Assembly (NCBI RefSeq): GCF_007997385.1
Contig: NZ_VOSC01000012.1
Coordinates: 620,001-684,000 of the forward strand
Source of the DNA: Seonamhaeicola algicola
GTDB taxonomy: Bacteria; Bacteroidota; Bacteroidia; Flavobacteriales; Flavobacteriaceae
DNA: 64,000 nucleotides
Direction: 5' to 3'
In this document: positions 8,052 through 16,738 of the stretch, in pieces
Position numbering within the stretch: the first letter of the stretch is position 1
Layout: each line of letters starts with the position of its first letter
Translations under genes and position numbers: made by a program
Notes under the pieces: model-generated
Databases searched by the model: none
What the model saw: the letters and a program-made list of their open reading frames with translations, nothing else
What the model was told of the DNA's origin: nothing

Positions 8052-9328
8052 CATTAACATGTTTTTTAATACTCATTTTAAATGCCTGTAAAAATGAGCC
8101 TAAACAAATTATAAAAGAAGACATTGCTGAGGTTGAAGAAGTACAATATGTATATGAATTTGGCTTTAAGCTTGATGATTACATAGTAAAAAGAGATACC
8201 ATAAAAAGTGGAGACACGTTTGGGGTTATTTTAGAAAGGAACAACATAGGCTACCCTAAAATTTTTCATATTGCTGAAAAAGCAAAAGATACTTTTGATA
8301 TAAGAAAACTACAAGTAGGAAAACCCTATACAATTCTATGCTCAAAAGATTCTTTAGAACTGCCACAATCATTCATATATCAGCCTAATAAAGAAGAGTA
8401 CGTTGTTATAAATTTTAAAGATTCTATTCATGCTTTTAAAAGTAGAAAACCCATAAAATACGTTGAAAAAACAGTTACGGGTGTTATTAACAGTAGTATT
8501 TCTGAAACTTTAGATGAAAAAGGTGTTAGCGCAGTACTAACCAATAAATTGGCAGATAATATTTATGCTTGGACAATAGATTTTAGGCGCCTGCAAAAAG
8601 GTGATAGGTTTAAAGTTATTTATACTGATAAGTATATTGATGATACTATTTATGGTGGAATTCATGATGTGAAGGCCGCTTTTTTTGAACATAACAAAGA
8701 ACCCTTTTATGCCTTTCAATTTGAAACCGATTCTGTTAAAGGTATTATAGATTACTTCAATGAAGAAGCCAAAAACTTGCGTCGTGCCTTTTTAAAAGCA
8801 CCGGTTAAGTTTAGTAGAATATCATCACGTTATAATTTAAGACGAAGAATTGCTGTATATGGTTTTAAAGTACGGCCACATAAAGGTACAGATTTTGCTG
8901 CGCCAATAGGTACGCCCATTATGGCAACTGCAAATGGTACGGTTACAAAGTCAGAGCGTCGTGGTGGTAACGGAAATTACGTTAAAATACGCCACAACGC
9001 CACCTACGAAACCCAATATTTACACATGAAAAAACGCAATGTAAAAGTGGGGCAGTTTGTAAAACAAGGCGATGTTATTGGTTGGGTTGGTATGACGGGT
9101 AATACTGGTGGCCCGCACGTATGTTATCGTTTTTGGGTAAATGGCAGACAAGTTGATCCGTTTAAACAAAAATTGCCTGAAGCTAAACCAATATCAGATT
9201 CTTTGAAAACTAAATATTTAGAGTTTATTAAACCCATAAAGGCGCAGTTAGATAGTATACACTTTGAAAACCAAGCGTCTCAAGAAAATTTAAATCAAAA
9301 CCAAAATTTAATTACCCAGAATTATTAA
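8009..9328 (+). CDS. M23 family peptidase lipoprotein (LytM/lysostaphin fold)
   Basis: Predicted envelope lipoprotein that cleaves or binds peptidoglycan cross-bridges. I chose the ATG at 8009: it gives KRNR, a hydrophobic stretch and lipobox LNAC (Cys27); a GTG at 8033 is possible, and the further-upstream ATG at 7955 would bury the leader. The M23 domain is C-terminal, with HKGTD (His291, Asp295), YLHM (His339) and GPHVCYRF (His370). The usual final HxH zinc motif is HVC, with Cys372 in place of the second His. The region of about 60-250 resembles the helical and SH3-like domains before M23 in related proteins. It overlaps kynA by 43 bases and ends 3 bases before pgi, so it is probably cotranscribed. 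Confidence 0.88.
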   Translation: MDNKRNRGVGNKYLALTCFLILILNACKNEPKQIIKEDIAEVEEVQYVYEFGFKLDDYIVKRDTIKSGDTFGVILERNNIGYPKIFHIAEKAKDTFDIRKLQVGKPYTILCSKDSLELPQSFIYQPNKEEYVVINFKDSIHAFKSRKPIKYVEKTVTGVINSSISETLDEKGVSAVLTNKLADNIYAWTIDFRRLQKGDRFKVIYTDKYIDDTIYGGIHDVKAAFFEHNKEPFYAFQFETDSVKGIIDYFNEEAKNLRRAFLKAPVKFSRISSRYNLRRRIAVYGFKVRPHKGTDFAAPIGTPIMATANGTVTKSERRGGNGNYVKIRHNATYETQYLHMKKRNVKVGQFVKQGDVIGWVGMTGNTGGPHVCYRFWVNGRQVDPFKQKLPEAKPISDSLKTKYLEFIKPIKAQLDSIHFENQASQENLNQNQNLITQNY

Positions 9329-9331
9329 CAC

Positions 9332-10951
9332 ATGGCATTACCAACAGTTAACCCAACTCAAACTCAAGCCTGGAAAAAGCTTCAAGACCATTTTAATAAA
9401 GTAGAAAATTTACACATGAAAGATTTATTTGCTCAAGATGCAAACAGGGCAGATAAATTTACCATTAAATGGCAAGATTTTTATGTAGATGTTTCTAAAA
9501 ACAGAATTACTGAAGAAACATTTAAATATTTATTAGAATTAGCTGATGATGTTAAGCTTAAAGAAGCAATACAAAGTCAGTTCTCAGGAGAAAAAATTAA
9601 TAAAACCGAAGGTAGAGCCGTATTACACACCGCTTTAAGAGCTCTAAAAACTGCCGTTGTAAATGTTGATGGTGTTAATGTAATACCTGAAGTTTATAGC
9701 GTTAGAGAAAAAATAGAGGCTTTTACCAATAAAGTGGTAAGTGGTTCAAAAAAAGGGTATACAGGTAAAGCGTTTACGCATGTTGTAAACATTGGTATTG
9801 GCGGATCAGATTTAGGGCCAGCCATGGTTGTAGATTCGCTTCAGTATTACAAAAACCATTTAACAACTTATTTTGTAAGTAATGTTGATGGTGATCATGT
9901 AAATGAAGTAATTAAAAAATTAAACCCTGAAACTACTTTATTTGTGGTAGTTTCTAAAACGTTTACCACACAAGAAACCTTATCAAATGCCAACACCATA
10001 AAAGAATGGTTTTTACAATCGGCATCACAAGATGATATAGCAAAACACTTTGTAGCAGTATCAACTAATTTAGAAGCGGTTAAAAATTTTGGTATAGCTT
10101 CAGAAAATATTTTCCCAATGTGGGATTGGGTTGGTGGTCGTTTTTCATTATGGAGCGCCGTTGGGCTTTCAATAAGTTTGGCAGTTGGTTATAATAATTA
10201 TGCTAGTTTATTAGAAGGTGCTCATGAAATGGATGAGCATTTTAAAAATGAAGATTTTGCATCAAACATTCCGGTGGTTTTAGGTTTAATAAGTATTTGG
10301 TATAATAACTTTTTTAAAGCTGAAAGTGAAGCTGTAATTGCATATTCGCAGTATTTAAATCAATTTGCTACCTATTTGCAACAAGGCATTATGGAAAGTA
10401 ATGGAAAAAGTGTTGATAGAAATGGTAATTTTATAGATTACCAAACAGGTACATTAATTTGGGGAGAACCCGGTACAAACTCGCAACATGCATTTTTTCA
10501 GCTAATTCACCAAGGAACCAAACTAATACCAGCTGATTTTATTGGGTTTGCAAAATCATTACACGGTAATCAAGACCACCAAGATAAATTAATATCAAAC
10601 TTTTTAGCACAAACTGAAGCCTTACTTAACGGTAAAACAAAAGAACAAGTAGAAGACGAAGGAACTTCAGAAACTATTTTGCCTTTTAAAATATTTGAAG
10701 GAAATAAACCAACAAACACAATTTTTGTAGAAAAATTAACACCTAAAAGTCTTGGAAAGCTAATAGCCATGTACGAACACAAGATTTTTGTACAAGGTAT
10801 TATTTGGAATATTTTTAGTTACGATCAGTTTGGAGTTGAACTAGGAAAACAGTTGGCAACAAAAATTTTACATGAATTTAACAATTTGGTAACAAACAAT
10901 CATGATTCTTCAACTGTTAATTTACTGACATATTACAAAAATATGAAGTAA
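9332..10951 (+). CDS. pgi: Glucose-6-phosphate isomerase
   Basis: Interconverts glucose 6-phosphate and fructose 6-phosphate in glycolysis and gluconeogenesis. The 539-residue length is typical. Signatures are the sugar-phosphate-binding [23 protein letters not shown], the first PGI pattern around [15 protein letters not shown], and [18 protein letters not shown]. The second PGI pattern near the C terminus is visible as [25 protein letters not shown] in overlapping parts. It follows the M23 gene with 3 bases between and is closed by a hairpin terminator at 10981. Confidence 0.97.
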   Translation: MALPTVNPTQTQAWKKLQDHFNKVENLHMKDLFAQDANRADKFTIKWQDFYVDVSKNRITEETFKYLLELADDVKLKEAIQSQFSGEKINKTEGRAVLHTALRALKTAVVNVDGVNVIPEVYSVREKIEAFTNKVVSGSKKGYTGKAFTHVVNIGIGGSDLGPAMVVDSLQYYKNHLTTYFVSNVDGDHVNEVIKKLNPETTLFVVVSKTFTTQETLSNANTIKEWFLQSASQDDIAKHFVAVSTNLEAVKNFGIASENIFPMWDWVGGRFSLWSAVGLSISLAVGYNNYASLLEGAHEMDEHFKNEDFASNIPVVLGLISIWYNNFFKAESEAVIAYSQYLNQFATYLQQGIMESNGKSVDRNGNFIDYQTGTLIWGEPGTNSQHAFFQLIHQGTKLIPADFIGFAKSLHGNQDHQDKLISNFLAQTEALLNGKTKEQVEDEGTSETILPFKIFEGNKPTNTIFVEKLTPKSLGKLIAMYEHKIFVQGIIWNIFSYDQFGVELGKQLATKILHEFNNLVTNNHDSSTVNLLTYYKNMK

Positions 10952-10980
10952 AAAAAATACATTCTCATAATATTTACTTA

Positions 10981-11018
10981 AAAAAAGGTGCTAATTTTAA
11001 TAGGTTAGTGTCTTTTTT
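10981..11018 (+). terminator. Rho-independent terminator after pgi
   Basis: 14-base arms (10981-10994 and 11005-11018) starting AAAAAAGG and ending TCTTTTTT. They pair fully if three G-U wobbles are allowed, with a 10-base loop. It starts 30 bases after the pgi stop. Confidence 0.75.
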
Positions 11019-11078
11019 GCTTTAAAACTGTTATAGTTTTCTTAATATTTTCTTAATATTAAAACCTTACTCAAGAAG

Positions 11079-11086
11079 TAATTTTG
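11079..11086 (+). promoter_or_regulatory. Candidate -7 element for the TonB receptor operon
   Basis: TAATTTTG fits TAnnTTTG exactly and ends 36 bases before the ATG at 11123, after the pgi terminator. No exact TTTG -33 box is present; the region upstream is T-rich (TTTTCTTAA). Confidence 0.45.
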
Positions 11087-11122
11087 CAAGACTAATTAAA
11101 AAAATTAATCTTTTTAAAAATT

Positions 11123-13657
11123 ATGAGAAGAATTACTCAAAATTTAATAGTTGCTGTAGCACTTTTAGTGTCTGCCGTAGCTATGGCACAAAGTACCATT
11201 AGTGGTACTATTTTGGAAGCGGGAAGTAACATTCCGTTACCAGGAGCAAATGTTGTTGAAAAAGGTACTACAAACGGTGTAGTAACAGATTTTGATGGAA
11301 ATTTTACTATCAACACAAAATCTAACTCAGGTGAATTGGTAATATCTTTTATAGGGTATACCTCTAAAACTGTTCCTTTTTCTGCAGGCACTAAGTTAGG
11401 TACCATTACTTTAGAGTCTAGCCAAGTAGGTTTAGAAGAAGTACAAATTATTGCATCTGTGGCAGTAGATAGAAAAACACCTGTAGCTGTATCTACGGTA
11501 AAAGCTGCTGACATTGCTTTAAAATTAAGTACACAAGAATTTCCTGAAATTTTAAAATCTACTCCTGGTGTTTATGCAACTAGAGCTGGTGGTGGTTACG
11601 GTGACGGTAGAATTAACCTAAGAGGTTTTGATTCTGAAAACGTAGCAGTAATGATTAACGGTGTTCCAGTTAACGATATGGAAAATGGTCGTGTTTACTG
11701 GTCAAACTGGGCAGGTTTAGGTGATGTTACATCATCAATGCAAGTACAAAGAGGTTTAGGTGCTTCTAAAGTGGCTGTGCCTTCTGTTGGTGGTACAATT
11801 AATATTATTACTAAAAGTACTGATGCAGAACAAGGTGGTAACATATTTTCATCAATAGGTAATGATGGGTATTTAAAATATGGTATGACATACTCAACAG
11901 GTTTATCTGAAAAAGGTTTTGCAGCTACTGTAAGTGCTTCAAAAATAACAGGTGATGGTTATATTGATGGAGGTGAATTTTCAGGGTATAACTACTTTTT
12001 AAGTTTAACACAGCAAATAAATGATGCACACCGCTTAACATTCTCTGCTTTTGGTGCACAACAAACTCACGGACAGCGTTTTAATCGTTCAACTATAGCT
12101 GAATTACAGGCAACAGATTCTGGTCCACAAAAAGCTAACAAAGACTGGGGTTATAAAAACGGAGAAGTTTATCACCAATCATATAACTTTTACCATAAAC
12201 CGCAAATGTCATTAAACCATTTATGGAATATTAATGATCATTCTGCATTATCAACAGCATTATATGCTTCTTTTGGTTCAGGTGGTGGACGTAGAGATGA
12301 AGGTAATAAAATAGGCTCAAACGACTATAGAATAGGGCCAACAGGTTTACAGCCAATTGATTTTGATAAAATAGTAGCTGAAAACATGGAAAATGGTGTA
12401 AATGGTTCAACAGATATCATTTCATCATCTAGAAACTCGCATGAGTGGTACGGTATCTTATCTTCTTATAAAAATACTATTAATGATAAATTAGTGGTTT
12501 CTGGAGGTTTAGATGCTCGTTATTATGTTGGTTCTCACTGGTATGAAGTTGATGACTTATTAGGAGGTCAATTCTTTTTAGATAACGAAAGTGATACTTT
12601 TGCTTTTGGAAAGCCATTAACTGTGGGTGATAGATATAATAAAGATTATGACGGTATTGTAAATAGATACGGTGTTTTTGGTCAAGCAGAATATCAAGTT
12701 AATGATGTTTTAAACTTATTCTTTGCTGCCGATATATCTAACACTAATTACAAAAAAGAAGAGTTTATGAACAGTGAAATAACTGGAAGTAGAACTTCTG
12801 ATGATGTAGATTTCTTAGGATACAGTGTTAAAGGTGGTGGTAACTACAATATTGATAACCAAAATAACGTATTTTTAAATGTTGGTTATTTTTCTAAAGC
12901 ACCTTTCTTAGTAAACGTATTCTTAAATGAAGATACTTTAGAGTTAAACGAAGATGCCGTAAACGAAAAAGTATTTAGTTTTGAATTAGGCTATGGCTTT
13001 AGAAGTGAAAAATTAAGTGCAAACGTAAACTTATACCATACTAATTGGTTAGATAAATCTTATGCCGGATCAATTCCAGCTGGTGATGAGATTTTCTTCT
13101 ACAACTTATTAGGTATTGATGCTTTACATCAAGGTCTTGAGGTAGATTTTAAATATAAAGCTACACAAGAATTAACAGTAACAGGTATGGCTTCTATAGG
13201 TAACTGGGAATGGAAAAGTAATGTTTCTGCAATTGTAAGAGACCAAGCAGGTGATGAGTTAGATACCATTGAAGTTTATGCAGATGGTTTAAAAGTTGGT
13301 GATGCAGCACAAACAACCTTTGCTTTAGGTTTAGATTATAAATTAGCAGCTAAATCTAACATATATGCAGATTATAACTTTGCAGGAAACAACTATGCAT
13401 CATATGATGTAACAAACAGAGGTAGTGAAGATTTACCAGATGTTTGGCAATTACCAGATTTTGGTTTATTTGATTTAGGTTTACGTCATACGTTCCAAAT
13501 GGGATCTTTTGAAGCTACATTAAACGGTAAAATCAACAACGTATTCAATACTGAATATATTTCTGATGCTAACGATATTGATGGAACTTCGGCAACTGCA
13601 CAAGTATATTACGGAGCAGGTAGAACCTACAGTGTAGGATTAAGACTAGAATTTTAA
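11123..13657 (+). CDS. TonB-dependent receptor with carboxypeptidase-like N-domain
   Basis: Outer-membrane active transporter of 844 residues. Signal peptide 1-22 ends AMAQ. A beta-sandwich carboxypeptidase-like regulatory domain spans about 23-105 (STISGTILEAGSNIPLPGA, TDFDGNF), the plug is at about 118-235 (NLRGFDSENVAVMINGVPV, then VYWSNWAGLGD and GGTINIITK), and the rest is a barrel ending in SVGLRLEF. The plug motif WSNWxG recurs in the second receptor at 17922, so the two belong to one subfamily. A lipoprotein follows after 12 bases, an arrangement like SusC with a surface partner, although that partner does not look like SusD. The ligand is not known; neighbouring nucleases suggest breakdown products of nucleic acids (inference). 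Confidence 0.92.
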   Translation: MRRITQNLIVAVALLVSAVAMAQSTISGTILEAGSNIPLPGANVVEKGTTNGVVTDFDGNFTINTKSNSGELVISFIGYTSKTVPFSAGTKLGTITLESSQVGLEEVQIIASVAVDRKTPVAVSTVKAADIALKLSTQEFPEILKSTPGVYATRAGGGYGDGRINLRGFDSENVAVMINGVPVNDMENGRVYWSNWAGLGDVTSSMQVQRGLGASKVAVPSVGGTINIITKSTDAEQGGNIFSSIGNDGYLKYGMTYSTGLSEKGFAATVSASKITGDGYIDGGEFSGYNYFLSLTQQINDAHRLTFSAFGAQQTHGQRFNRSTIAELQATDSGPQKANKDWGYKNGEVYHQSYNFYHKPQMSLNHLWNINDHSALSTALYASFGSGGGRRDEGNKIGSNDYRIGPTGLQPIDFDKIVAENMENGVNGSTDIISSSRNSHEWYGILSSYKNTINDKLVVSGGLDARYYVGSHWYEVDDLLGGQFFLDNESDTFAFGKPLTVGDRYNKDYDGIVNRYGVFGQAEYQVNDVLNLFFAADISNTNYKKEEFMNSEITGSRTSDDVDFLGYSVKGGGNYNIDNQNNVFLNVGYFSKAPFLVNVFLNEDTLELNEDAVNEKVFSFELGYGFRSEKLSANVNLYHTNWLDKSYAGSIPAGDEIFFYNLLGIDALHQGLEVDFKYKATQELTVTGMASIGNWEWKSNVSAIVRDQAGDELDTIEVYADGLKVGDAAQTTFALGLDYKLAAKSNIYADYNFAGNNYASYDVTNRGSEDLPDVWQLPDFGLFDLGLRHTFQMGSFEATLNGKINNVFNTEYISDANDIDGTSATAQVYYGAGRTYSVGLRLEF

Positions 13658-13669
13658 AAAAAATAGAAA

Positions 13670-14785
13670 ATGAAAAAATTAATTTACGTTTGCGCTATAG
13701 CTCTAAGTGCAATAATTGTTGGGTGTAACCCACTTGAAGATATCCATGAAGATGTCAACAAAAATAGTTCTTTAGAAATATCAGGAGATGTAGTTTATAC
13801 ATTAGAAGACGATGATTATGAAGATTTAGATTTAAATTTTGGTAACTTCAGTTCTAATGATGATGCTAAAGATTTATTACCAGATTTTTTAAGTGATAAA
13901 TACCCGGCTTTAGGTAAAGGATCATCTGCTTTAATAACTTATAAGTTATACAATCGTGTAGATACTTATGAAGCTGATGTTTATGAATTGTCTGATGAAG
14001 AACATAACGCAATTACAGGAAAAACATTTGGTAATTTTGATAGATCAAACCATATTTATGATTACTTAGAAGCTACATACCCTGATGCTGAAGACGGTGA
14101 TTTTGTTTCATTAAGATACCGTTTTTATAATGGTTCTGAAAGTACATTAACTGATGGTTTTGCATTTGAAAATGGAGAATGGATTAAGTTTACTGGCTTT
14201 ACTGAAGACCAATACCAAGCTATGGGTGAAGGTTTTCCAAACTTCTCAAGTGAAGACGAAGCTAACGTAAAAATACCAATTGCTTTAGTTGACGTTTATA
14301 AATTTGATCCTAAAAGCGCTGGTGATATTGTATTAGCAATGTATGAATTATACCAAGGTGGTGGTGTAACAAGAAGCTTTACAGCTGCTTATGTATATAA
14401 CGGCTCAGAGTTTTTACCTTACGAAAATGAATTAGATGTTACATTGCAATTTGGCCATGACGGAACTACATGGGTACCAGATAACACAATTAAATATACA
14501 TTAGAAGCTAGTGATTATCCTTTAATAGTTGAAGCTTTAAGCGATAAATACCCAGCAGCAACTGGAAGTATGGATAACTATGGTAACTTTGAAAGAAGAC
14601 CTGGTAATGCTGCAGAGTGGACACCTGCAATGATTGCAGAAGCCATGGATGTTGTATTAAGCAAATTAAATCCAGATGCTGAAGAAGGTCAAAAATATGT
14701 TGTAACATATGATATTTACAACGGTTCTAGCGGAACTGAAGATATAGCTGTTATAAAAACAGATGGTGTTTGGGTTTTACAATAA
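13670..14785 (+). CDS. Acidic lipoprotein with four degenerate tandem repeats, partner of the TonB receptor
   Basis: A 371-residue lipoprotein with lipobox IVGC (Cys19). I do not recognise a named family. The mature protein is rich in Asp, Glu, Tyr and Asn and appears to consist of four related units of roughly 70-95 residues at about 43-104, 105-175, 176-272 and 277-371. Each carries some of: an opening YTLE..DY or LS..E, a GNF segment, then DKYPA or TYPDAE, then a YKLYN/YRFYNGS/YELYQGG/YDIYNGSS strand and a closing G.W. It starts 12 bases after the receptor and has its own terminator, so the two form a bicistronic unit. A ligand-binding surface role is inferred from that pairing. Confidence 0.8.
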   Translation: MKKLIYVCAIALSAIIVGCNPLEDIHEDVNKNSSLEISGDVVYTLEDDDYEDLDLNFGNFSSNDDAKDLLPDFLSDKYPALGKGSSALITYKLYNRVDTYEADVYELSDEEHNAITGKTFGNFDRSNHIYDYLEATYPDAEDGDFVSLRYRFYNGSESTLTDGFAFENGEWIKFTGFTEDQYQAMGEGFPNFSSEDEANVKIPIALVDVYKFDPKSAGDIVLAMYELYQGGGVTRSFTAAYVYNGSEFLPYENELDVTLQFGHDGTTWVPDNTIKYTLEASDYPLIVEALSDKYPAATGSMDNYGNFERRPGNAAEWTPAMIAEAMDVVLSKLNPDAEEGQKYVVTYDIYNGSSGTEDIAVIKTDGVWVLQ

Positions 14786-14804
14786 AAACCTACTTTTACA
14801 AAAT

Positions 14805-14838
14805 AAAACCTCTTCCCAATTGGGTAAGAGGTTTTTTT
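14805..14838 (+). terminator. Rho-independent terminator after the acidic lipoprotein
   Basis: AAAACCTCTT (14805-14814) pairs with AAGAGGTTTT (14826-14835), extended by CCC/GGG and followed by a T run. It lies 19 bases after the stop and 15 bases before the next start. Confidence 0.88.
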
Positions 14839-14852
14839 AACAAAAAAATTAA

Positions 14853-16205
14853 ATGAAAAAACTAATATTATTTTTTCTAATAGCAGTAACTTTTTTTACA
14901 TGTAGTAGTTCTAGCTCTGATGATACACCAACACCAGAACCAGAGCCAAACCAAGTACCAATTGCTGTAAATGATGTTGCATCAACAACTGAAGATCAAA
15001 AAATAGATATTGCAGGTTTATTAGATAATGATACAGTAGTTGATAAAGCAAGAATTACATCTTTTGATGCTACAAGTGAAAAAGGAGGTACCATTGTAGA
15101 TAATAGAGATGGAACCTATGAATACACACCTCCTACAGGCTACATAGGTGAAGATACATTTACATATACCCTTTGCGATAGAGATGAAACACCAGATTGT
15201 TCAACAGCAACGGTCACCATAACTATTAGTGATGAAGGTGAACCTGTTGCGGTAAATGATGCTATTTTTGCTTTGTATAATAGTACAAAAACAATAACAA
15301 CACTTTTAGATAATGACCAATTAATTGACGATGCTATTATAAACAGTGTTGATGATACAGCCTCAACAGGTACAGTGGTTTTAAATGAAGATGGTTCGGT
15401 TAGTTATACACCTCAAAACAATTTTAAAGGTGAAGATACTTTTACATATACTATTTGTGATGATGATACGCCAACAGCTCAATGCTCAACAGGAACAGTT
15501 ACTGTAACCGTAATTGAGGCAATTAGTTTTAATATTCCTACTGAAATTGAAAATTATTATGAAGGTGTTATTTTTTCTCAAGACAAAGATTTAACATATT
15601 CTGAAACCCAGAGTTTAACGGTATCAAAACACACTACTATTTTATCATATGGTCAGCGTCATAATTATTTATATAACGCTGATGAAGATTTATCTAATGT
15701 AGATAATGTAGTTTTAGTATACTCAGGTGAAAGTAGGTATTGGGAAGAATATGCCTCACCAACCAATTCACATTCTCCGCAAACATTTAATACAGAGCAT
15801 ATTTACCCGCAATCACTTCTAACGGCTGAAGATGCTGTTACAGACTTACACCATTTAAGAGCTTGTGATGAAAATGTAAATAGTGAAAGAAGTAACTACC
15901 CATATAGAGATGGTAGTGGTGGTTATTTATTAACAAATCAAGAATGGTTTCCAGGAGATGAATGGAAAGGCGATGTAGCACGTATGATACTTTATTTAAA
16001 TGTACGTTATGGTGAAACGTTTAATAAAGTAGGTTCATTAGAGTTGTTTTTAAAATGGAATATAGAAGATCCTGTTTCTGCTTTTGAAATGCAACGCAAT
16101 GAGGTTATTTATGCAGCGCAAGGTAACCGTAATCCATTTATTGATAACCCATACTTGGCAACCCTTATTTGGGGTGGTAATGATGCTGAAAATAAATGGC
16201 AATAA
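14853..16205 (+). CDS. Endonuclease I family lipoprotein with Ig/cadherin-like repeats
   Basis: Predicted surface or periplasmic nuclease of 450 residues. Lipobox FFTC (Cys17) is followed by a Ser/Asp/Pro linker. Two copies of a beta-sandwich repeat of about 90 residues (about 34-130 and 132-225) share AVND at the start and GEDTFTYT near the end. The C-terminal half is an endonuclease I (EndA/Vvn type) domain with NTEHIYPQS (His316 in the beta-beta-alpha metal motif), DLHHLR (His333/334) and NSERSNYPY. This family cuts DNA, and some members also RNA. No type IX C-terminal domain is present. It sits between two TonB receptor pairs and has its own terminator. Confidence 0.88.
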   Translation: MKKLILFFLIAVTFFTCSSSSSDDTPTPEPEPNQVPIAVNDVASTTEDQKIDIAGLLDNDTVVDKARITSFDATSEKGGTIVDNRDGTYEYTPPTGYIGEDTFTYTLCDRDETPDCSTATVTITISDEGEPVAVNDAIFALYNSTKTITTLLDNDQLIDDAIINSVDDTASTGTVVLNEDGSVSYTPQNNFKGEDTFTYTICDDDTPTAQCSTGTVTVTVIEAISFNIPTEIENYYEGVIFSQDKDLTYSETQSLTVSKHTTILSYGQRHNYLYNADEDLSNVDNVVLVYSGESRYWEEYASPTNSHSPQTFNTEHIYPQSLLTAEDAVTDLHHLRACDENVNSERSNYPYRDGSGGYLLTNQEWFPGDEWKGDVARMILYLNVRYGETFNKVGSLELFLKWNIEDPVSAFEMQRNEVIYAAQGNRNPFIDNPYLATLIWGGNDAENKWQ

Positions 16206-16223
16206 AAATTATTTTTTGTAATT

Positions 16224-16254
16224 AAACCGCTTCTTTTAAAGAAGCGGTTTTTTT
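16224..16254 (+). terminator. Rho-independent terminator after endonuclease I
   Basis: AAACCGCTTC (16224-16233) pairs perfectly with GAAGCGGTTT (16241-16250), 7-base loop, followed by a T run. Confidence 0.92.
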
Positions 16255-16301
16255 ATAGATTAAAATCACTATTTTTGATTTTAAATTTAATTCTAATAAT
16301 C

Positions 16302-16736
16302 ATGTATAATACTGTACTTAATTTACATTCATATTGGGCCTTTTTGGTAATAGTTGTTTTAGTAATTGCCGTTGTTAATGCTTTAATAAAATCGGCTGGT
16401 GCTAAAGAGTATAGTGCAAAAGATTTTAGAATTTCTTTATTCACTTTAATTATATCTCATATCCAATTATTAATAGGTATTGTTTTATACTTTGTGTCTC
16501 CAAGATTTCAGCTTTGGGGTGAATTAGGTGGTGGCGTTATGGGTAATAGCTTAGCCAGATTATATTTAGTAGAACATCCTTTTGTAAATATTATTGCCAT
16601 AGCATTAATAACCATTGGTTATTCAAAACACAAAAAGAAATTAACTTCTAAAGGAAAATTAAAAACTATAGCAATTTTTTATACTATAGCATTAGTGTTG
16701 TTGTTATCTAGAATTCCTTGGAGTACTTGGTTTTAA
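16302..16736 (+). CDS. Small four-helix membrane protein with conserved histidines
   Basis: About 144 residues with four predicted transmembrane helices. I start at the ATG at 16302 (MYNTVLNLHSYWAF) because the upstream in-frame ATG adds only an odd hydrophobic extension. His residues sit at helix ends in LHSYW, ISHIQ, VEHPF and SKHKK, an arrangement that could hold haem. Similar proteins in this phylum are, from memory, sometimes labelled cytochrome B, but no function is proven. It follows the endonuclease I terminator and converges on the phosphatase gene at 16739 with only 2 bases between. Confidence 0.72.
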   Translation: MYNTVLNLHSYWAFLVIVVLVIAVVNALIKSAGAKEYSAKDFRISLFTLIISHIQLLIGIVLYFVSPRFQLWGELGGGVMGNSLARLYLVEHPFVNIIAIALITIGYSKHKKKLTSKGKLKTIAIFYTIALVLLLSRIPWSTWF

Positions 16737-16738
16737 TA

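Noticed and set aside
11137-11514. Minus-strand open frame of 125 codons
   Set aside because: Antisense to the signal peptide and carboxypeptidase-like domain of the TonB receptor; a shadow frame.
13670-14785. SusD assignment for the receptor-linked lipoprotein
   Set aside because: No TPR-like helical pattern; the sequence is repetitive, acidic and beta/Tyr-rich. Position alone is not enough.
14853-16205. Type IX C-terminal sorting domain on endonuclease I
   Set aside because: The C terminus (WGGNDAENKWQ) has no YPNP, G.YF or terminal KK motifs; a lipobox explains export.
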